DNA of 43,880 bases, taken from assembly GCF_012396015.1 (NCBI RefSeq), contig NZ_JAAXOQ010000032.1, positions 1 through 43,880 of the forward strand, in the 5' to 3' direction. This stretch comes from Tsukamurella spumae (lineage in GTDB: Bacteria > Actinomycetota > Actinomycetes > Mycobacteriales > Mycobacteriaceae). Below, in pieces: positions 25,434-34,130 of the stretch. The position numbers and the translations under genes are program-made. Each line of letters starts with the position of its first letter. Position 1 is the stretch's first letter. Below the pieces are notes generated by a model. It worked only from the letters and a program-made list of their open reading frames with translations. It was not told the origin of the DNA and ran no database searches.

Positions 25434-27010
25434 TGCGAGCTTCCTTCCTCGGAGCTGAGCAGGCCGCGGGCATCGCGCAGCCGCACGGGCCCGAGCACCA
25501 GGTTCACGGCCAGGTACGCCAGCGCGGCGAGGGCGCCGGTCAGCAGGACCGGCAGGGCGTGCCCGACGACGCAGACCGCCGCGGCCGCGCCGACGGCGGG
25601 GATCAATTCCACCAGGAACCGCCACGGAGTGCGGTACGGGGTCCGGCCGGCCAGCCGGCGGGTCGCGACGGCCAGGCCGAACAATTCGCTCGCCACCAGG
25701 GATGCCGCGGCGCCCTTCGCGCCGAACTGCGGGATCAGCACGAGGTTCAGGCCGATGTTGAGCAGCAGGCTCACGATGTTGAGCCGCAGCAGGAAGACCT
25801 GGTCGTGCGCGGCGAACAGCCCCTGGCTCAGGGTGCCGGTGACCAGGCGGATCGCGACGGCCACGAACAGCAGGCCCAGCGTGCTCCCGCCCGCCGCGAC
25901 GAAGTCCTCCGAGCCGAGCAGCCGGACCAGCTCGGGCGCGAGTAACGCGCCCGCCACCGCCAGCGGCACCGCGACGAACAGCATGAGCTGGATGCTGCGC
26001 ACCGTGAACCGCGCGAACCGGTCCCGGTCGGTCGCGAACAGGTTCGTCATCGTCGAGAGCGTGGACGCCAGGAACACCGTGGAGATCACCGTCGCGTTGA
26101 AGGCCACCGTGTACGCGAGGTTGTAGGCGCCCGTCTCCTCACTGGAGCTCAGCACGGAGAGCAGGACGCCGTCCGAGCGCCAGTACAGCGCGGCGATCAC
26201 CAGGACACCGGTCTGCGGCAGGCTCTCGCGCACCAGTTCCCAGCTCTCGCGGAGCGAGAAGATCGGTCGCAGGTCGATGATGCGGCGCGCGACGCCGCCC
26301 TGGATCAGCAGCACCACCAGCGGCGGGACCAACTGCACGAGCGCGTACCAGTACAGGTCGGCGCCGACGTGCACGAGCACGAAGGTCAGCCCGAACGACA
26401 GGAGGCGGCCCAGCAGATCCGACAGCGCGATCGCCCCGAAGCGCACGTCGGTGACGAACACCGGCTGCACGCAGCTGCTCAGCGTGGTGAGCACGAGGCT
26501 GCCGCTGATGATCGCGATCATCCCCACGACCAGCGGATCGTCGCGGTAGAGGAGCCAGCCGGACAGCGACGCCGCCGCCCCGAGCGGCACGCAGTAGGTC
26601 AGGGAGAAGCCCGCATTGACGCGCACCAGGCGCGACAGGTCGCCGGTGCCGCCCGTGACCCGGCGCACGATGACCGCGCCGATGCCGAGCTCGGTCAGGC
26701 TGCTCCACAGGCCGATGAACATGATCGCCGCGGAGAGCTGCCCGTAGGGCCCGGGCCCGAGCGAGCGGGTCGTCAGGGCGACGGTGCCGATCGACGCCAC
26801 CAGCCCGACGATCCGCGCCACGAATTGCATGCTGAACGCGCGGGCGATCCGGCCGCCCGAGGCACGCCCACGCAATGTGGGTTCGGCCTCGGCGTTAATC
26901 TCATCGCCGTGAGGAGATTCGGATGCGAGTAGTGGTTCCGCTGGCGGGGGGGCTGTCGCCGGCTGATTGGGCCGGCCGGCACCGGGCTGGGGAGGTTCCG
27001 GATCGCTCAC
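25430..27010 (-). CDS. Oligosaccharide flippase (MOP superfamily, Wzx type)
   Basis: A polytopic protein with about 14 helices and the polysaccharide-synthase start pattern (FVARIVGLVASIGTVALTTRSLGPGPYG). It would flip the undecaprenyl-linked repeat unit across the membrane. I place the start at the GTG at 27010, giving 526 residues, because GGAGG lies eight bases upstream. This adds a ~60-residue Pro/Ala/Glu-rich cytoplasmic extension and overlaps the 5' end of the divergent glycosyltransferase by 88 bases. If that overlap is not real, the ATG at 26830 just before helix 1 is the alternative, though no good ribosome site is seen there. Confidence 0.82.
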   Translation of the reverse strand: MSDPEPPQPGAGRPNQPATAPPPAEPLLASESPHGDEINAEAEPTLRGRASGGRIARAFSMQFVARIVGLVASIGTVALTTRSLGPGPYGQLSAAIMFIGLWSSLTELGIGAVIVRRVTGGTGDLSRLVRVNAGFSLTYCVPLGAAASLSGWLLYRDDPLVVGMIAIISGSLVLTTLSSCVQPVFVTDVRFGAIALSDLLGRLLSFGLTFVLVHVGADLYWYALVQLVPPLVVLLIQGGVARRIIDLRPIFSLRESWELVRESLPQTGVLVIAALYWRSDGVLLSVLSSSEETGAYNLAYTVAFNATVISTVFLASTLSTMTNLFATDRDRFARFTVRSIQLMLFVAVPLAVAGALLAPELVRLLGSEDFVAAGGSTLGLLFVAVAIRLVTGTLSQGLFAAHDQVFLLRLNIVSLLLNIGLNLVLIPQFGAKGAAASLVASELFGLAVATRRLAGRTPYRTPWRFLVELIPAVGAAAAVCVVGHALPVLLTGALAALAYLAVNLVLGPVRLRDARGLLSSEEGSSQ

Positions 27011-27966
27011 CGTACGGCCTCCATCGGCTGGCCGATCACGGCCTCGACGTGCGCTTCGCACCGTCGGAACTGGGCGAGCGGTCCCGACTGCTGCAGCGGG
27101 TGGCGCGGTCCGTGCGGCACCGCACCGACGGCTACGAGCTCATCGGCGCGCCCTCGCTCGCCGACGCCGATGCGGTCCTCGCCTACGACGAGCGCACCGG
27201 CGTCCCCGCGCTGCTGCGGGGCAGCGCGCCGGTGGCCGCGGGCATCGGCTGGCTGACCACCCGCACGGCCGCCGGACGCGCGCACGGCGCGCTCGCCGCC
27301 CGCGCCCTCCCGCGGGCGTCCGCGGTGTGGGCGCAGTGCTCCGCGGTCCTGCCCGTCATCGGGAGCGAGTGGAAGATCGCGCCGGAGCGCCTGCATTTCA
27401 TCCCCCTGGGGATCGATACCGATTTCTACACCGAGCAGCCGGCCCCGGATACCGGGTTCACGGTGATGAGCGCGGGTGAGGATCGCTTCCGGGACCATCC
27501 GACGCTGGTCGCGGCGGTCGAGCAGGTCCGCCGGACGGTGCCGGACACCGCACTCGAGCTCGCGTCCAGCCTGCCCGTGAACGCGCCCGAGGGCCTGGTC
27601 ACGGTACACACCGAGCGGCTCAACGGCCGCATCCGCGAGTTGTACCGTCGCGCCGCGGTCGTGGCGATCGCCCTGCATCCGACGGTGACCGGCTCGGGTC
27701 TGACGGTCGTGCTCGAGGCGATGGCGAGCGGGCGGCCGCTGGTGGTCACCGACAACCCCGGCGTCTCCGATTACGTTCAGCACGGCGTGACGGGCCTGCT
27801 CGTACCGCCCGGCGACGCCGACGCGATGGCGGGCGCGATCCGCACGCTGCTGCTCGACGAGGACATGCGCATCGAGATGGGCCGCCGCGCCGCCGCCACC
27901 GCGCGCGAGCGGTTCACGACGGAGGTCATGGCAACTCACCTGGCCGAGATGCTTCGGGCCATGTGA
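26923..27966 (+). CDS. GT4-family glycosyltransferase
   Basis: 347 residues. It starts MRVVVPLAGGLSPADWAGRH, a normal GT-B beginning, with GAGGAG directly upstream of the ATG. The C-terminal half has TGSGLTVVLEAMASGRPLVV with the E-x7-E-like donor site, then DNPGVSDYVQHGVTGLLVPPGD. Its 5' end lies antisense to the proposed N terminus of the flippase, and its 3' end overlaps the convergent WecG/TagA-type gene by 41 bases, so it is wedged between two minus-strand genes. Confidence 0.85.
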   Translation: MRVVVPLAGGLSPADWAGRHRAGEVPDRSPYGLHRLADHGLDVRFAPSELGERSRLLQRVARSVRHRTDGYELIGAPSLADADAVLAYDERTGVPALLRGSAPVAAGIGWLTTRTAAGRAHGALAARALPRASAVWAQCSAVLPVIGSEWKIAPERLHFIPLGIDTDFYTEQPAPDTGFTVMSAGEDRFRDHPTLVAAVEQVRRTVPDTALELASSLPVNAPEGLVTVHTERLNGRIRELYRRAAVVAIALHPTVTGSGLTVVLEAMASGRPLVVTDNPGVSDYVQHGVTGLLVPPGDADAMAGAIRTLLLDEDMRIEMGRRAAATARERFTTEVMATHLAEMLRAM

Positions 27967-28723
27967 CGCGGTCCAGGCGGACCCGGCGCAGACGAAGCGC
28001 GGCCCTCGGCCCCTGCAGCAGGTAGCGGCGCCCCAGCCGGCGCGGCTCCTGCAGGAGCCGGTACAGCCATTCGGCGCCCGCGCGCTGCCAGGCCGACGGT
28101 GCCCGCGACACGGTGCCCGCGAGGAAGTCCGCGGCCGCGCCGAAGGGCAGCAGCACCTGCGCTCCGGTCCCGGGCCCGGCCTCGTCGATCCACTGTTCCT
28201 GCCGGGGCTTACCCAGGCCCACGATGAGCACCGTCGGTGCGGCCGAACGGATCTCGTGCTCCAAGCGGGCGGCCGCCGCCGGGTCGTCGAGCTCGGCCCG
28301 CTCGGGCGCCCAGAGGCCGGCCACCGTCAGCGCCGGATACCGCTCGGCGAGCACCGGGGCGAGCCGCGCGTGCATGGCGGGGGTGCCGCCGACGAATCCG
28401 ATCCGCCAGCCGTGCTCCGCCGCGAGCGCGAGCACCGCGGGCAGCAGGTCCGCACCGGTGACGCGGGGCCACGGATGCCCCGTGGCGAGCGCACCGCGAC
28501 CGGCGACCGGGGCACCGTCGGCCACCGAGAGCCACTCGACCCGCCGTCCGAGGCGGCGCCGCCCGCGCCCGAAATGATGCAGGTGATCGACGTTGACCGA
28601 GCACACCGCCAGCGGCCGGGCACCGCCCTGCGCGATCCGTAGCCGGATCCGGTCGAGAACGTCCGCGCCGGTGACGCAGACGACCCGTTCGTCGTCGAGC
28701 AGCATCGCGCTGCGCGTGCTCAC
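27926..28723 (-). CDS. WecG/TagA/CpsF family glycosyltransferase
   Basis: 265 residues, GT26. The family marks are CSVNVDHL at the N terminus, VTGADLLPAVL, FVGGTPAMHARL, LIVGLGKPRQEQWID and FGAAADFLAG. GT26 enzymes add ManNAc, ManNAcA or glucuronic acid type sugars to lipid-linked acceptors on the membrane inner face. A GTG at 28723 is the likely start; the ATG six codons later is the alternative. Its 3' end overlaps the convergent glycosyltransferase by 41 bases. Confidence 0.88.
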   Translation of the reverse strand: MSTRSAMLLDDERVVCVTGADVLDRIRLRIAQGGARPLAVCSVNVDHLHHFGRGRRRLGRRVEWLSVADGAPVAGRGALATGHPWPRVTGADLLPAVLALAAEHGWRIGFVGGTPAMHARLAPVLAERYPALTVAGLWAPERAELDDPAAAARLEHEIRSAAPTVLIVGLGKPRQEQWIDEAGPGTGAQVLLPFGAAADFLAGTVSRAPSAWQRAGAEWLYRLLQEPRRLGRRYLLQGPRAALRLRRVRLDRVTWPEASRPGELP

Positions 28724-28850
28724 GCCGACGACCGTTCCATGATGCTCACCAAGTCATAGTAAGGTGAAGCGACGGATTGCTGGGAATGCAACCACACACA
28801 TCATTCGGTTGGGCGTCGCCGCTCACCGGGAACGGAACGGGGTCGCACGG

Positions 28851-29834
28851 ATGAATGTCGCAGCGTTCCTCCGCTGGGTGCTCACGAAGCCGCTCGTCAT
28901 CGTCGTGGTGCTCGCCTGCGCCGTCGCCGGCGGCCTGGTCGGTTACCGCTCAGCGACGGTGCAGTACGAGACCGAGGCGGCCGTACTCGTGATCCCGCCG
29001 TCGATTCCCTCGGTGCCGGGCGCGTCGGACGCGATGCTCAACCCCTTCACCAACCTCTCCGGCAGCACCACCCAGCTGGCGTGGGTACTGGCCAGTTCCG
29101 CGCAGTCGGTGCAGGCCAAGGAGCTGGTGAAGCGAACGGGGGCGTCGCCGGACTACACGATCGCCTCGGTCGCGGGTGATTCCAGCTTCTCCCAGCTCTC
29201 CCCCCAGATCACGATCAAGATGCCCGCGACGGATCCGCAGGCGGCCAAAGCCGGCGCGGAGGCGCTGATCGCCTTCATGCGCGATCAACTGCGCAGCATC
29301 CAGAAGGATGCCGGCGTCGCGACCGGCGTCTACGCCGACCTCCGCACCACCACCGAGCCGCAGGCCGGTGCCCAGGTGAGCAGTACCGCCCTCAGCAATG
29401 CCGGCGGCCTGGCTCTCGGCGCCGCACTCGCGGGCCTGCTGGTCAGCCTGCTCGTCGCGGCCGTCCTCGACGCGCGGCGCAAGCGCGCCGCCGAGGCCGC
29501 GAGCAGCGCCGAGGGCGCGGATACGAGCCCGCTCAGCGGCGTCGTTCCCGCCGCCGGCGACGCCTCGGCTCCGGTCGAACCGGCTGCCGAGTCCGTGCCG
29601 GTCCCCGTGTCGCGGCTGGAGATCGCGCGCCCCCCGGCGGACGACGCCGACGCCGACGCCCCGTCCCGTCCCGCCCCGCCCCGTCCGGCTCGCCCCACCG
29701 GCCGCGCCGAGCAGCGCGCGATGACGCGCTGGCGGGACCGGGTCGAGGTCGTCTCCGAGGAGTCCGAGTTCCCCCTCCCCACGTTCGACGGCGACGACGG
29801 CGAGGCCGCACGCCGCCTCGGCACCTCGGGGTGA
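28851..29834 (+). CDS. Wzz-like chain-length/capsular polysaccharide protein without kinase domain
   Basis: 327 residues. Helix 1 (about 14-36, PLVIVVVLACAVAGG) and helix 2 (about 184-208, LALGAALAGLLVSLLVAAVLD) flank a ~145-residue external domain, as in Wzz/YveK polymerisation co-proteins. After helix 2 comes a ~115-residue Ala/Pro/Asp-rich cytoplasmic tail with no Walker motifs, so it is not a BY-kinase. It would set polymer length or guide export. Start: ATG at 28851 rather than 28764, because the Wzz domain begins there. The next gene overlaps by four bases. Confidence 0.78.
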   Translation: MNVAAFLRWVLTKPLVIVVVLACAVAGGLVGYRSATVQYETEAAVLVIPPSIPSVPGASDAMLNPFTNLSGSTTQLAWVLASSAQSVQAKELVKRTGASPDYTIASVAGDSSFSQLSPQITIKMPATDPQAAKAGAEALIAFMRDQLRSIQKDAGVATGVYADLRTTTEPQAGAQVSSTALSNAGGLALGAALAGLLVSLLVAAVLDARRKRAAEAASSAEGADTSPLSGVVPAAGDASAPVEPAAESVPVPVSRLEIARPPADDADADAPSRPAPPRPARPTGRAEQRAMTRWRDRVEVVSEESEFPLPTFDGDDGEAARRLGTSG

Positions 29835-31453
29835 GCGCTGCGCGCTGCGGCGTCGTGCCGAAGCGCGTGCTCGCGCTCGTCCTCACGCTGGCGATCGTCG
29901 CCGGGTGCACCTCGCCCCCGCCCGAGCCTGGCACGGTCGACTTCGACGGACCGGACCTGGTCAACCCGATGCGCGGCCAGTACGAGAACATCCTGACGGA
30001 CCTGTTCCCCCAGGCCAGCGAGCCGAATCGGGACCGTCCGGCGTGGCCGGGGACGCGGTTCGAGAGCGTCCGGATCCCGTGGCGGATCCTGCAGCCGAAG
30101 GACCCGCGCACCGTCGCCGCCGGGGCGCCCGACTCCGACCGCTACGACTTCACGCGGCTCGACCGGGCCATCGCGGACGCCGCGGCCCAGGGCCGCCAGT
30201 TCGGCTTCCGGGTCACCGCCTTCGACTCGTGCTGCGATGCGACGCAGAAGGGCCAGACGGTGTCGACGGCACCGGACTGGCTCGCCTCGACACCGGGCGC
30301 GAGCAGCACCCGCACCGCCGACGGCGTGCACTACGTGCTGCCGGAGTGGAACAGCCCCGCGTACCTCGACGCGTTCACCGGGCTGATCGCGGCATTGGGC
30401 CGCCGCTACGACCGCGACGAACGCGTGGCGATGTACGAGATGTCCGGCTACGGCGACTTCAGCGAGAACCACGTGGCGTTCGCGCGGGACAGCCTGAAGA
30501 TCGCGGCACCGTCGCCCGAGAACAGCAGGGCGCAGCTCGGCTACTACAGCCAGTACCGCGACCAGTACCTCACTTACGCCTCCGCGCAGCGGCTGGTCGA
30601 CACGACCCTGCGGGCCTTCCCCAACACGCAGATCGTCTCGACCATGGGCAACCCCGCGATCGCCGGCCTGCTGCTGCGCGACAGCCGCGAGCTGCACGGG
30701 CTGCGGCGCCCTGTCGGCATCCGGTCGGACTCGCTGGGCGCCCTGCCGATCCTCCCCACCTGGGCGGAGAACCGCTGGTCCGAGTACGTGCAGAAGCGCG
30801 ACCCGCTGATCGGCGTACTCGCGGAACGGTTCCGCACCGCCCCGGTCATCACCGAGTGGCCGCCGCAGCTGCTGTCCGGCGGCACCGTGCTCGACTACTA
30901 CCGGCGGGGCCTCCGGGACGTGGTGAACGGCCACGTCTCGCTGGTCTCCAGCACCGGCTTCCCGGCGCAGAGCCGCCCGGAGCGGATGACCGACGAGCAG
31001 TACGTGCTCTGGCGGCGGGCCACCACGTACGCCGGCTACCGCTACGCGGCGGACCGGGTGCAGGTCACCGCGACCGGGTCCGGACTGCGCGCGGCCGTGC
31101 ACTGGGTCAACCGCGGCTCCGCGCCCACCTACGACCGGTGGAAGGTCGCCTACGAGGTGGTCACGGAGTCGGGCCGCCGGGTGGCGCGGGTCGACGGTGC
31201 GCCGCCGCTGCCCGCCATGGTCTCGACGCAGCCCTATCGGGACCTCGCCGCCGCCCCGCCGGCGGCGGAGGCGACCGACACCGTCGACCTGCCCGGACTG
31301 GGGACCGGGCGGTACATGCTGCGCGTGATCGTGACCTGGGACGAGCACAAGGTCGGGGGTACCCATCGCATGACGATGCCGCCGATGCAGCTCGCGATGA
31401 CCGGGCGCGGCAAGGACGGCGGCTATTCGGCCGGTTGGTTCCAGGTCGGTTGA
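29831..31453 (+). CDS. Lipoprotein with DUF4832-type glycoside-hydrolase-like fold
   Basis: 540 residues. The N terminus is a lipoprotein signal: basic residues, LALVLTLAIVAG, then Cys26 (VAGC lipobox). The body resembles a TIM-barrel hydrolase (NPMRGQYEN, WRILQPKD, YEMSGYGDFSE, VITEWPPQ), and two conserved-looking glutamates in the last two segments could be catalytic. A beta-sandwich with an immunoglobulin-like or DUF4832 pattern follows from about residue 410 (VHWVNRGSAPTYDRW). The GTG start overlaps the Wzz-like stop, so it probably trims or modifies the polymer outside the membrane. The catalytic role is inferred. Confidence 0.7.
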   Translation: MSAARCGVVPKRVLALVLTLAIVAGCTSPPPEPGTVDFDGPDLVNPMRGQYENILTDLFPQASEPNRDRPAWPGTRFESVRIPWRILQPKDPRTVAAGAPDSDRYDFTRLDRAIADAAAQGRQFGFRVTAFDSCCDATQKGQTVSTAPDWLASTPGASSTRTADGVHYVLPEWNSPAYLDAFTGLIAALGRRYDRDERVAMYEMSGYGDFSENHVAFARDSLKIAAPSPENSRAQLGYYSQYRDQYLTYASAQRLVDTTLRAFPNTQIVSTMGNPAIAGLLLRDSRELHGLRRPVGIRSDSLGALPILPTWAENRWSEYVQKRDPLIGVLAERFRTAPVITEWPPQLLSGGTVLDYYRRGLRDVVNGHVSLVSSTGFPAQSRPERMTDEQYVLWRRATTYAGYRYAADRVQVTATGSGLRAAVHWVNRGSAPTYDRWKVAYEVVTESGRRVARVDGAPPLPAMVSTQPYRDLAAAPPAAEATDTVDLPGLGTGRYMLRVIVTWDEHKVGGTHRMTMPPMQLAMTGRGKDGGYSAGWFQVG

Positions 31454-31481
31454 GCCCGGTACGACGGCCGGCCGATGCGGG

Positions 31482-32384
31482 TCAGTGCTCGGCGCCGCGC
31501 GCGGCGGGGGAGATCGCGAGGTAGGCGACGGCCTGCGCCGTGGAGCCGATGGACCCGGGGTCGAAGCTCGGCTTGAAGTAGAGCAGCGTGAACCAGATGA
31601 CCTGCCGGATCTTCGGGAGCAGGTTCCGGTGCGAGGCCTTGAGGTACTCCCACCAGATCCGCGGGTAGGTGTAGCTGAAGTTCGGATCCTTGCGCAGCAT
31701 GTACCCCGAGCAGCGATGGAGGGTGATTCCGAGGAAGAAGACGACGGTGAGCATCGCCCGCACGCGGTGCAGGTAGCTGGGGTCGAAGTAGTTCGCCACG
31801 TCGTGCGCGACGGACCGGTGCTCGACCTCCTCGGCCCCGTGCCAGCGACAGATGTCGGCCATCGTCGGGTCCACGTCGTAGTCGTCCCAGGCGTTGTTGA
31901 GCGCGAAGACGCCCAGGATGGCGGTGTAGTGCTCGATGCCCGCGATCAGCCACAGCCGCTGGACCATGTCGTTGTACTGCGCGCGGTCCGAACGGTAGCG
32001 GCGCGGCGCCAGGATGCGGCGGAAGATGAATTCGGCCTGGCGGGCGATCGGCGCGGTGTCGATGCCGGACCGCTGGAGGTACTCGGAGAGCGCGCGGTCG
32101 TGCGATTCGGCGTGCATCGCCTCCTGGCCGATGAAGCCGCGCATGGTGCGCGCCAACTCCTCGTCCTTCACGTACGGCAGCGCCTCGGCGTAGACCTCGC
32201 AGAACCAGCGCTCGCCCTCCGGGAGGACGGCGTGCAGCACGGAGCTGACGATGTCGCTCGCCACCGGCTCGCCGGGGATCCATTCGAGCGGCACGTTCTC
32301 CCAGTCGAACTCCACGTCACGGGCGTGGATCTCGACGCCCACCGGTTCGGTGGATGTGTTCGTCTTGCCGCCTGGGGACACCAT
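31482..32384 (-). CDS. Metal-dependent hydrolase, ferritin-like (PF10118 type)
   Basis: 300 residues from the ATG at 32384, which has GGAG five bases upstream; a TTG four codons earlier is the other option. It shows an all-helical protein with repeated Glu and Glu-x2-His residues (GQEAMHAESHD, IAGIEHYTA, GAEEVEHRSVAHD), the pattern of a di-iron ferritin-like site in the family often called metal-dependent hydrolases. Family members are common in Mycobacteriales; substrate unknown. It is a single gene with its own 144-base upstream region. Confidence 0.82.
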   Translation of the reverse strand: MVSPGGKTNTSTEPVGVEIHARDVEFDWENVPLEWIPGEPVASDIVSSVLHAVLPEGERWFCEVYAEALPYVKDEELARTMRGFIGQEAMHAESHDRALSEYLQRSGIDTAPIARQAEFIFRRILAPRRYRSDRAQYNDMVQRLWLIAGIEHYTAILGVFALNNAWDDYDVDPTMADICRWHGAEEVEHRSVAHDVANYFDPSYLHRVRAMLTVVFFLGITLHRCSGYMLRKDPNFSYTYPRIWWEYLKASHRNLLPKIRQVIWFTLLYFKPSFDPGSIGSTAQAVAYLAISPAARGAEH

Positions 32385-32528
32385 CGTCGACTCCAACCGT
32401 CGCTATTCATACAATCGTGTAGGAACTTGCTCCGAAGTCTGTCGTGCCGCTAGTGATATGTCAAGGGCTGATTTCTATCATCGCGCGGCGCGGGTCGGTG
32501 CCGCCCCGCGAGGTCGACGAAGCGCCGC

Positions 32529-32834
32529 TCAGGCGGGGTCCGCCCCACCTGCGCTGAGGTCGTCGGTGTCGGCGAAGACGAGGTCTCCCGCGTCGCTGAG
32601 CACGGCCCACCGTCGGGCGGGCCCGGCGATCCGCTCGCCGTCGTACTCGGTGGCGACGGGCGTGAACTCGCCGAAGTCCTCGACGATCGTTCCCGCGGCC
32701 TCGCGGTGACTGCCCGCGAACACAGTCACGGACTCACCGACGGCGTATCCGGAAGGCGCAGGTGTCGAAGCGGTTTCGCCGTCCGCGACGGCGGAGTCGT
32801 CACTCGATGTGGGCTCCGTGCTCGAGGTTGCCAT
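32529..32834 (-). CDS. Small KOW/SH3-like protein, unknown function
   Basis: 101 residues. The first ~35 are Ser/Thr/Glu-rich and disordered. The rest looks like one SH3-like barrel (YAVGESVTVFAGSHREAAGT, then IVEDFGEF, RRWAVLSDAGDLVFAD), including a KOW-like loop. Start: ATG at 32834 with GGAAGG eight bases upstream. Cytoplasmic. No neighbour suggests a role. Confidence 0.65.
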   Translation of the reverse strand: MATSSTEPTSSDDSAVADGETASTPAPSGYAVGESVTVFAGSHREAAGTIVEDFGEFTPVATEYDGERIAGPARRWAVLSDAGDLVFADTDDLSAGGADPA

Positions 32835-33169
32835 GGGTGCACCTTCCGTGAGGCGTGTTCGGTCCGGTGACGCACAACCGGATCCGACGGTCCGCGGTAC
32901 TCCCCCGCCGGATACTCGACGGAATAGAGAACGAAAAGACCGCCGACGACATCGGCGATATTGTTCGTCATCTTCGCGGAACAATAAACGCACCCGAAGA
33001 TCTCAGGGAAATGACCGCAGCACTATCACCCCTTTCCGCCCGCTTTCACACTATTTCAAGCGACCGTTTTCATACATCCATTGAGCGATGAATGCGATCA
33101 CGTCTGCGCGGTGGCGGCACCGTCGGGCGCTCGACTCTCGAGGACACGTCCGCCTCGGAATCGGGCGCC
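32835..33169. other. 335-base gap, no supported gene
   Basis: Between the KOW-like protein and the AraC regulator. The middle is A/T-richer (about 32920-33080). It should hold the promoter for the KOW-like gene. A 78-codon frame on the plus strand (32855-33091) has no ribosome site and no recognisable family. Confidence 0.5.
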
Positions 33170-33952
33170 TCAGGATTGGGAGCGGTACCTCGACGGGGTC
33201 GTGCCCACGTGCCGTTTGAAGGTCGTGGCGAAGTGGCTGCCGCTGGAGAACCCGGTGGCGGCTCCGATGTCCGCAATGGGCATCGTGGTGTTGGCGAGCA
33301 GTCGCCGGGCCTTTTCGAGGCGACGATTCATGACGTATTGGTGCGGAGTCGTATGGAAACTGCGCGCGAACGCCCGACCGAATTCATCGGGTGTCATTTC
33401 CGCGATATCTGCGAGAGAACTCAGCGTGATTCCCATGTCATCGGTGTGAAGCCGCTCCAGTACGCGGTCTTCAATTTCAGGCCGCAATGGAGAGCCGGGG
33501 GACCGCGCCTCGACTGGGCGTTCGCCGTAGAGATCGAGGATGTGCAGACGAGCCGATGAGACGAGCGACTCGTGCAGGAGTCTGCCCGTCAGATCCGTGC
33601 GGGCGGTCGTGCTCGCGATCCGTTCCACCAGGTGGTGGAGGAGGCGGTCGGGCTTCCCAGCAGAGGCCCGCAGTGAGGTATTGCGAAACACGTGTGCAGA
33701 GAGCGTGATCCGGGCGAAGTCGCACGCGACATCGCGTGCGACGGCAACCGAGGAGTCTCCGGCCGGAATCACCCAGACATTGGCGGCGTGGGAGGAGATC
33801 CTGCCCGATGCCCCGGATGCGAACTCGTACTCCTTGGCGGCCGCGGTGCCTCGGCGCCACACTCGGACCTCGTGGTCAGCAGAATCGACGCTCCACTCGA
33901 CCGATGCCGCCAACTCCTGGCGTACGAATGTCACCTGCACTGCGCCCACCAT
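33170..33952 (-). CDS. AraC-family transcriptional regulator
   Basis: 260 residues. The C-terminal ~100 form the double helix-turn-helix DNA-binding domain: LSSLADIAEMTPDEFGRAFARS, then the diagnostic RRLLANTTMPIADIGAATGFSSGSHFATTFKRHVGTTPSRYR pattern. The N-terminal half is a sensing domain with no clear ligand motif, resembling the AraC-binding-like domain of AraC_binding_2 regulators. It is divergent to the esterase at 34131 across 178 A/T-rich bases and probably controls it. Confidence 0.9.
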   Translation of the reverse strand: MVGAVQVTFVRQELAASVEWSVDSADHEVRVWRRGTAAAKEYEFASGASGRISSHAANVWVIPAGDSSVAVARDVACDFARITLSAHVFRNTSLRASAGKPDRLLHHLVERIASTTARTDLTGRLLHESLVSSARLHILDLYGERPVEARSPGSPLRPEIEDRVLERLHTDDMGITLSSLADIAEMTPDEFGRAFARSFHTTPHQYVMNRRLEKARRLLANTTMPIADIGAATGFSSGSHFATTFKRHVGTTPSRYRSQS

Positions 33953-34130
33953 CCCGTCAGCGTAGTCGCGGAGGATGCGGCACTCGCGGCTGGAACGGAA
34001 TTCACGTTACTAGTTCGCGTAAGTATTACACATTTGCGAAATCAAGCCGGCGCTGTGGTCGACGGATTGTGCATCCGCCTCGATACGCTTCAACAAATAG
34101 TCGGATATATCCTCTCGCGAACAAATCGGA
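33953..34130. promoter_or_regulatory. AraC/esterase divergent promoter region
   Basis: An A/T-rich stretch between divergent genes. GCGAA-type boxes recur (TTCGCGTAA near 34015, TTGCGAAATC near 34033, TCGCGAACAAATC near 34116). Iterated half-sites fit binding of an AraC protein, but no exact direct repeat could be defined by eye. Confidence 0.4.

Noticed and set aside
28777-28791. TTGC-N7-GCAA upstream of the Wzz-like gene as a third copy of the 12535 palindrome
   Set aside because: Spacer of seven instead of four bases and different core; not the same motif.
29330-31366. 678-codon minus-strand frame opposite the DUF4832 lipoprotein
   Set aside because: Shadow; its product is low-complexity Arg/Gly/Asp and the plus strand has a lipoprotein signal and coupled start.
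32855-33091. 78-codon plus-strand frame in the gap before the AraC gene
   Set aside because: No ribosome site or family; overlaps the promoter side of the KOW-like gene.
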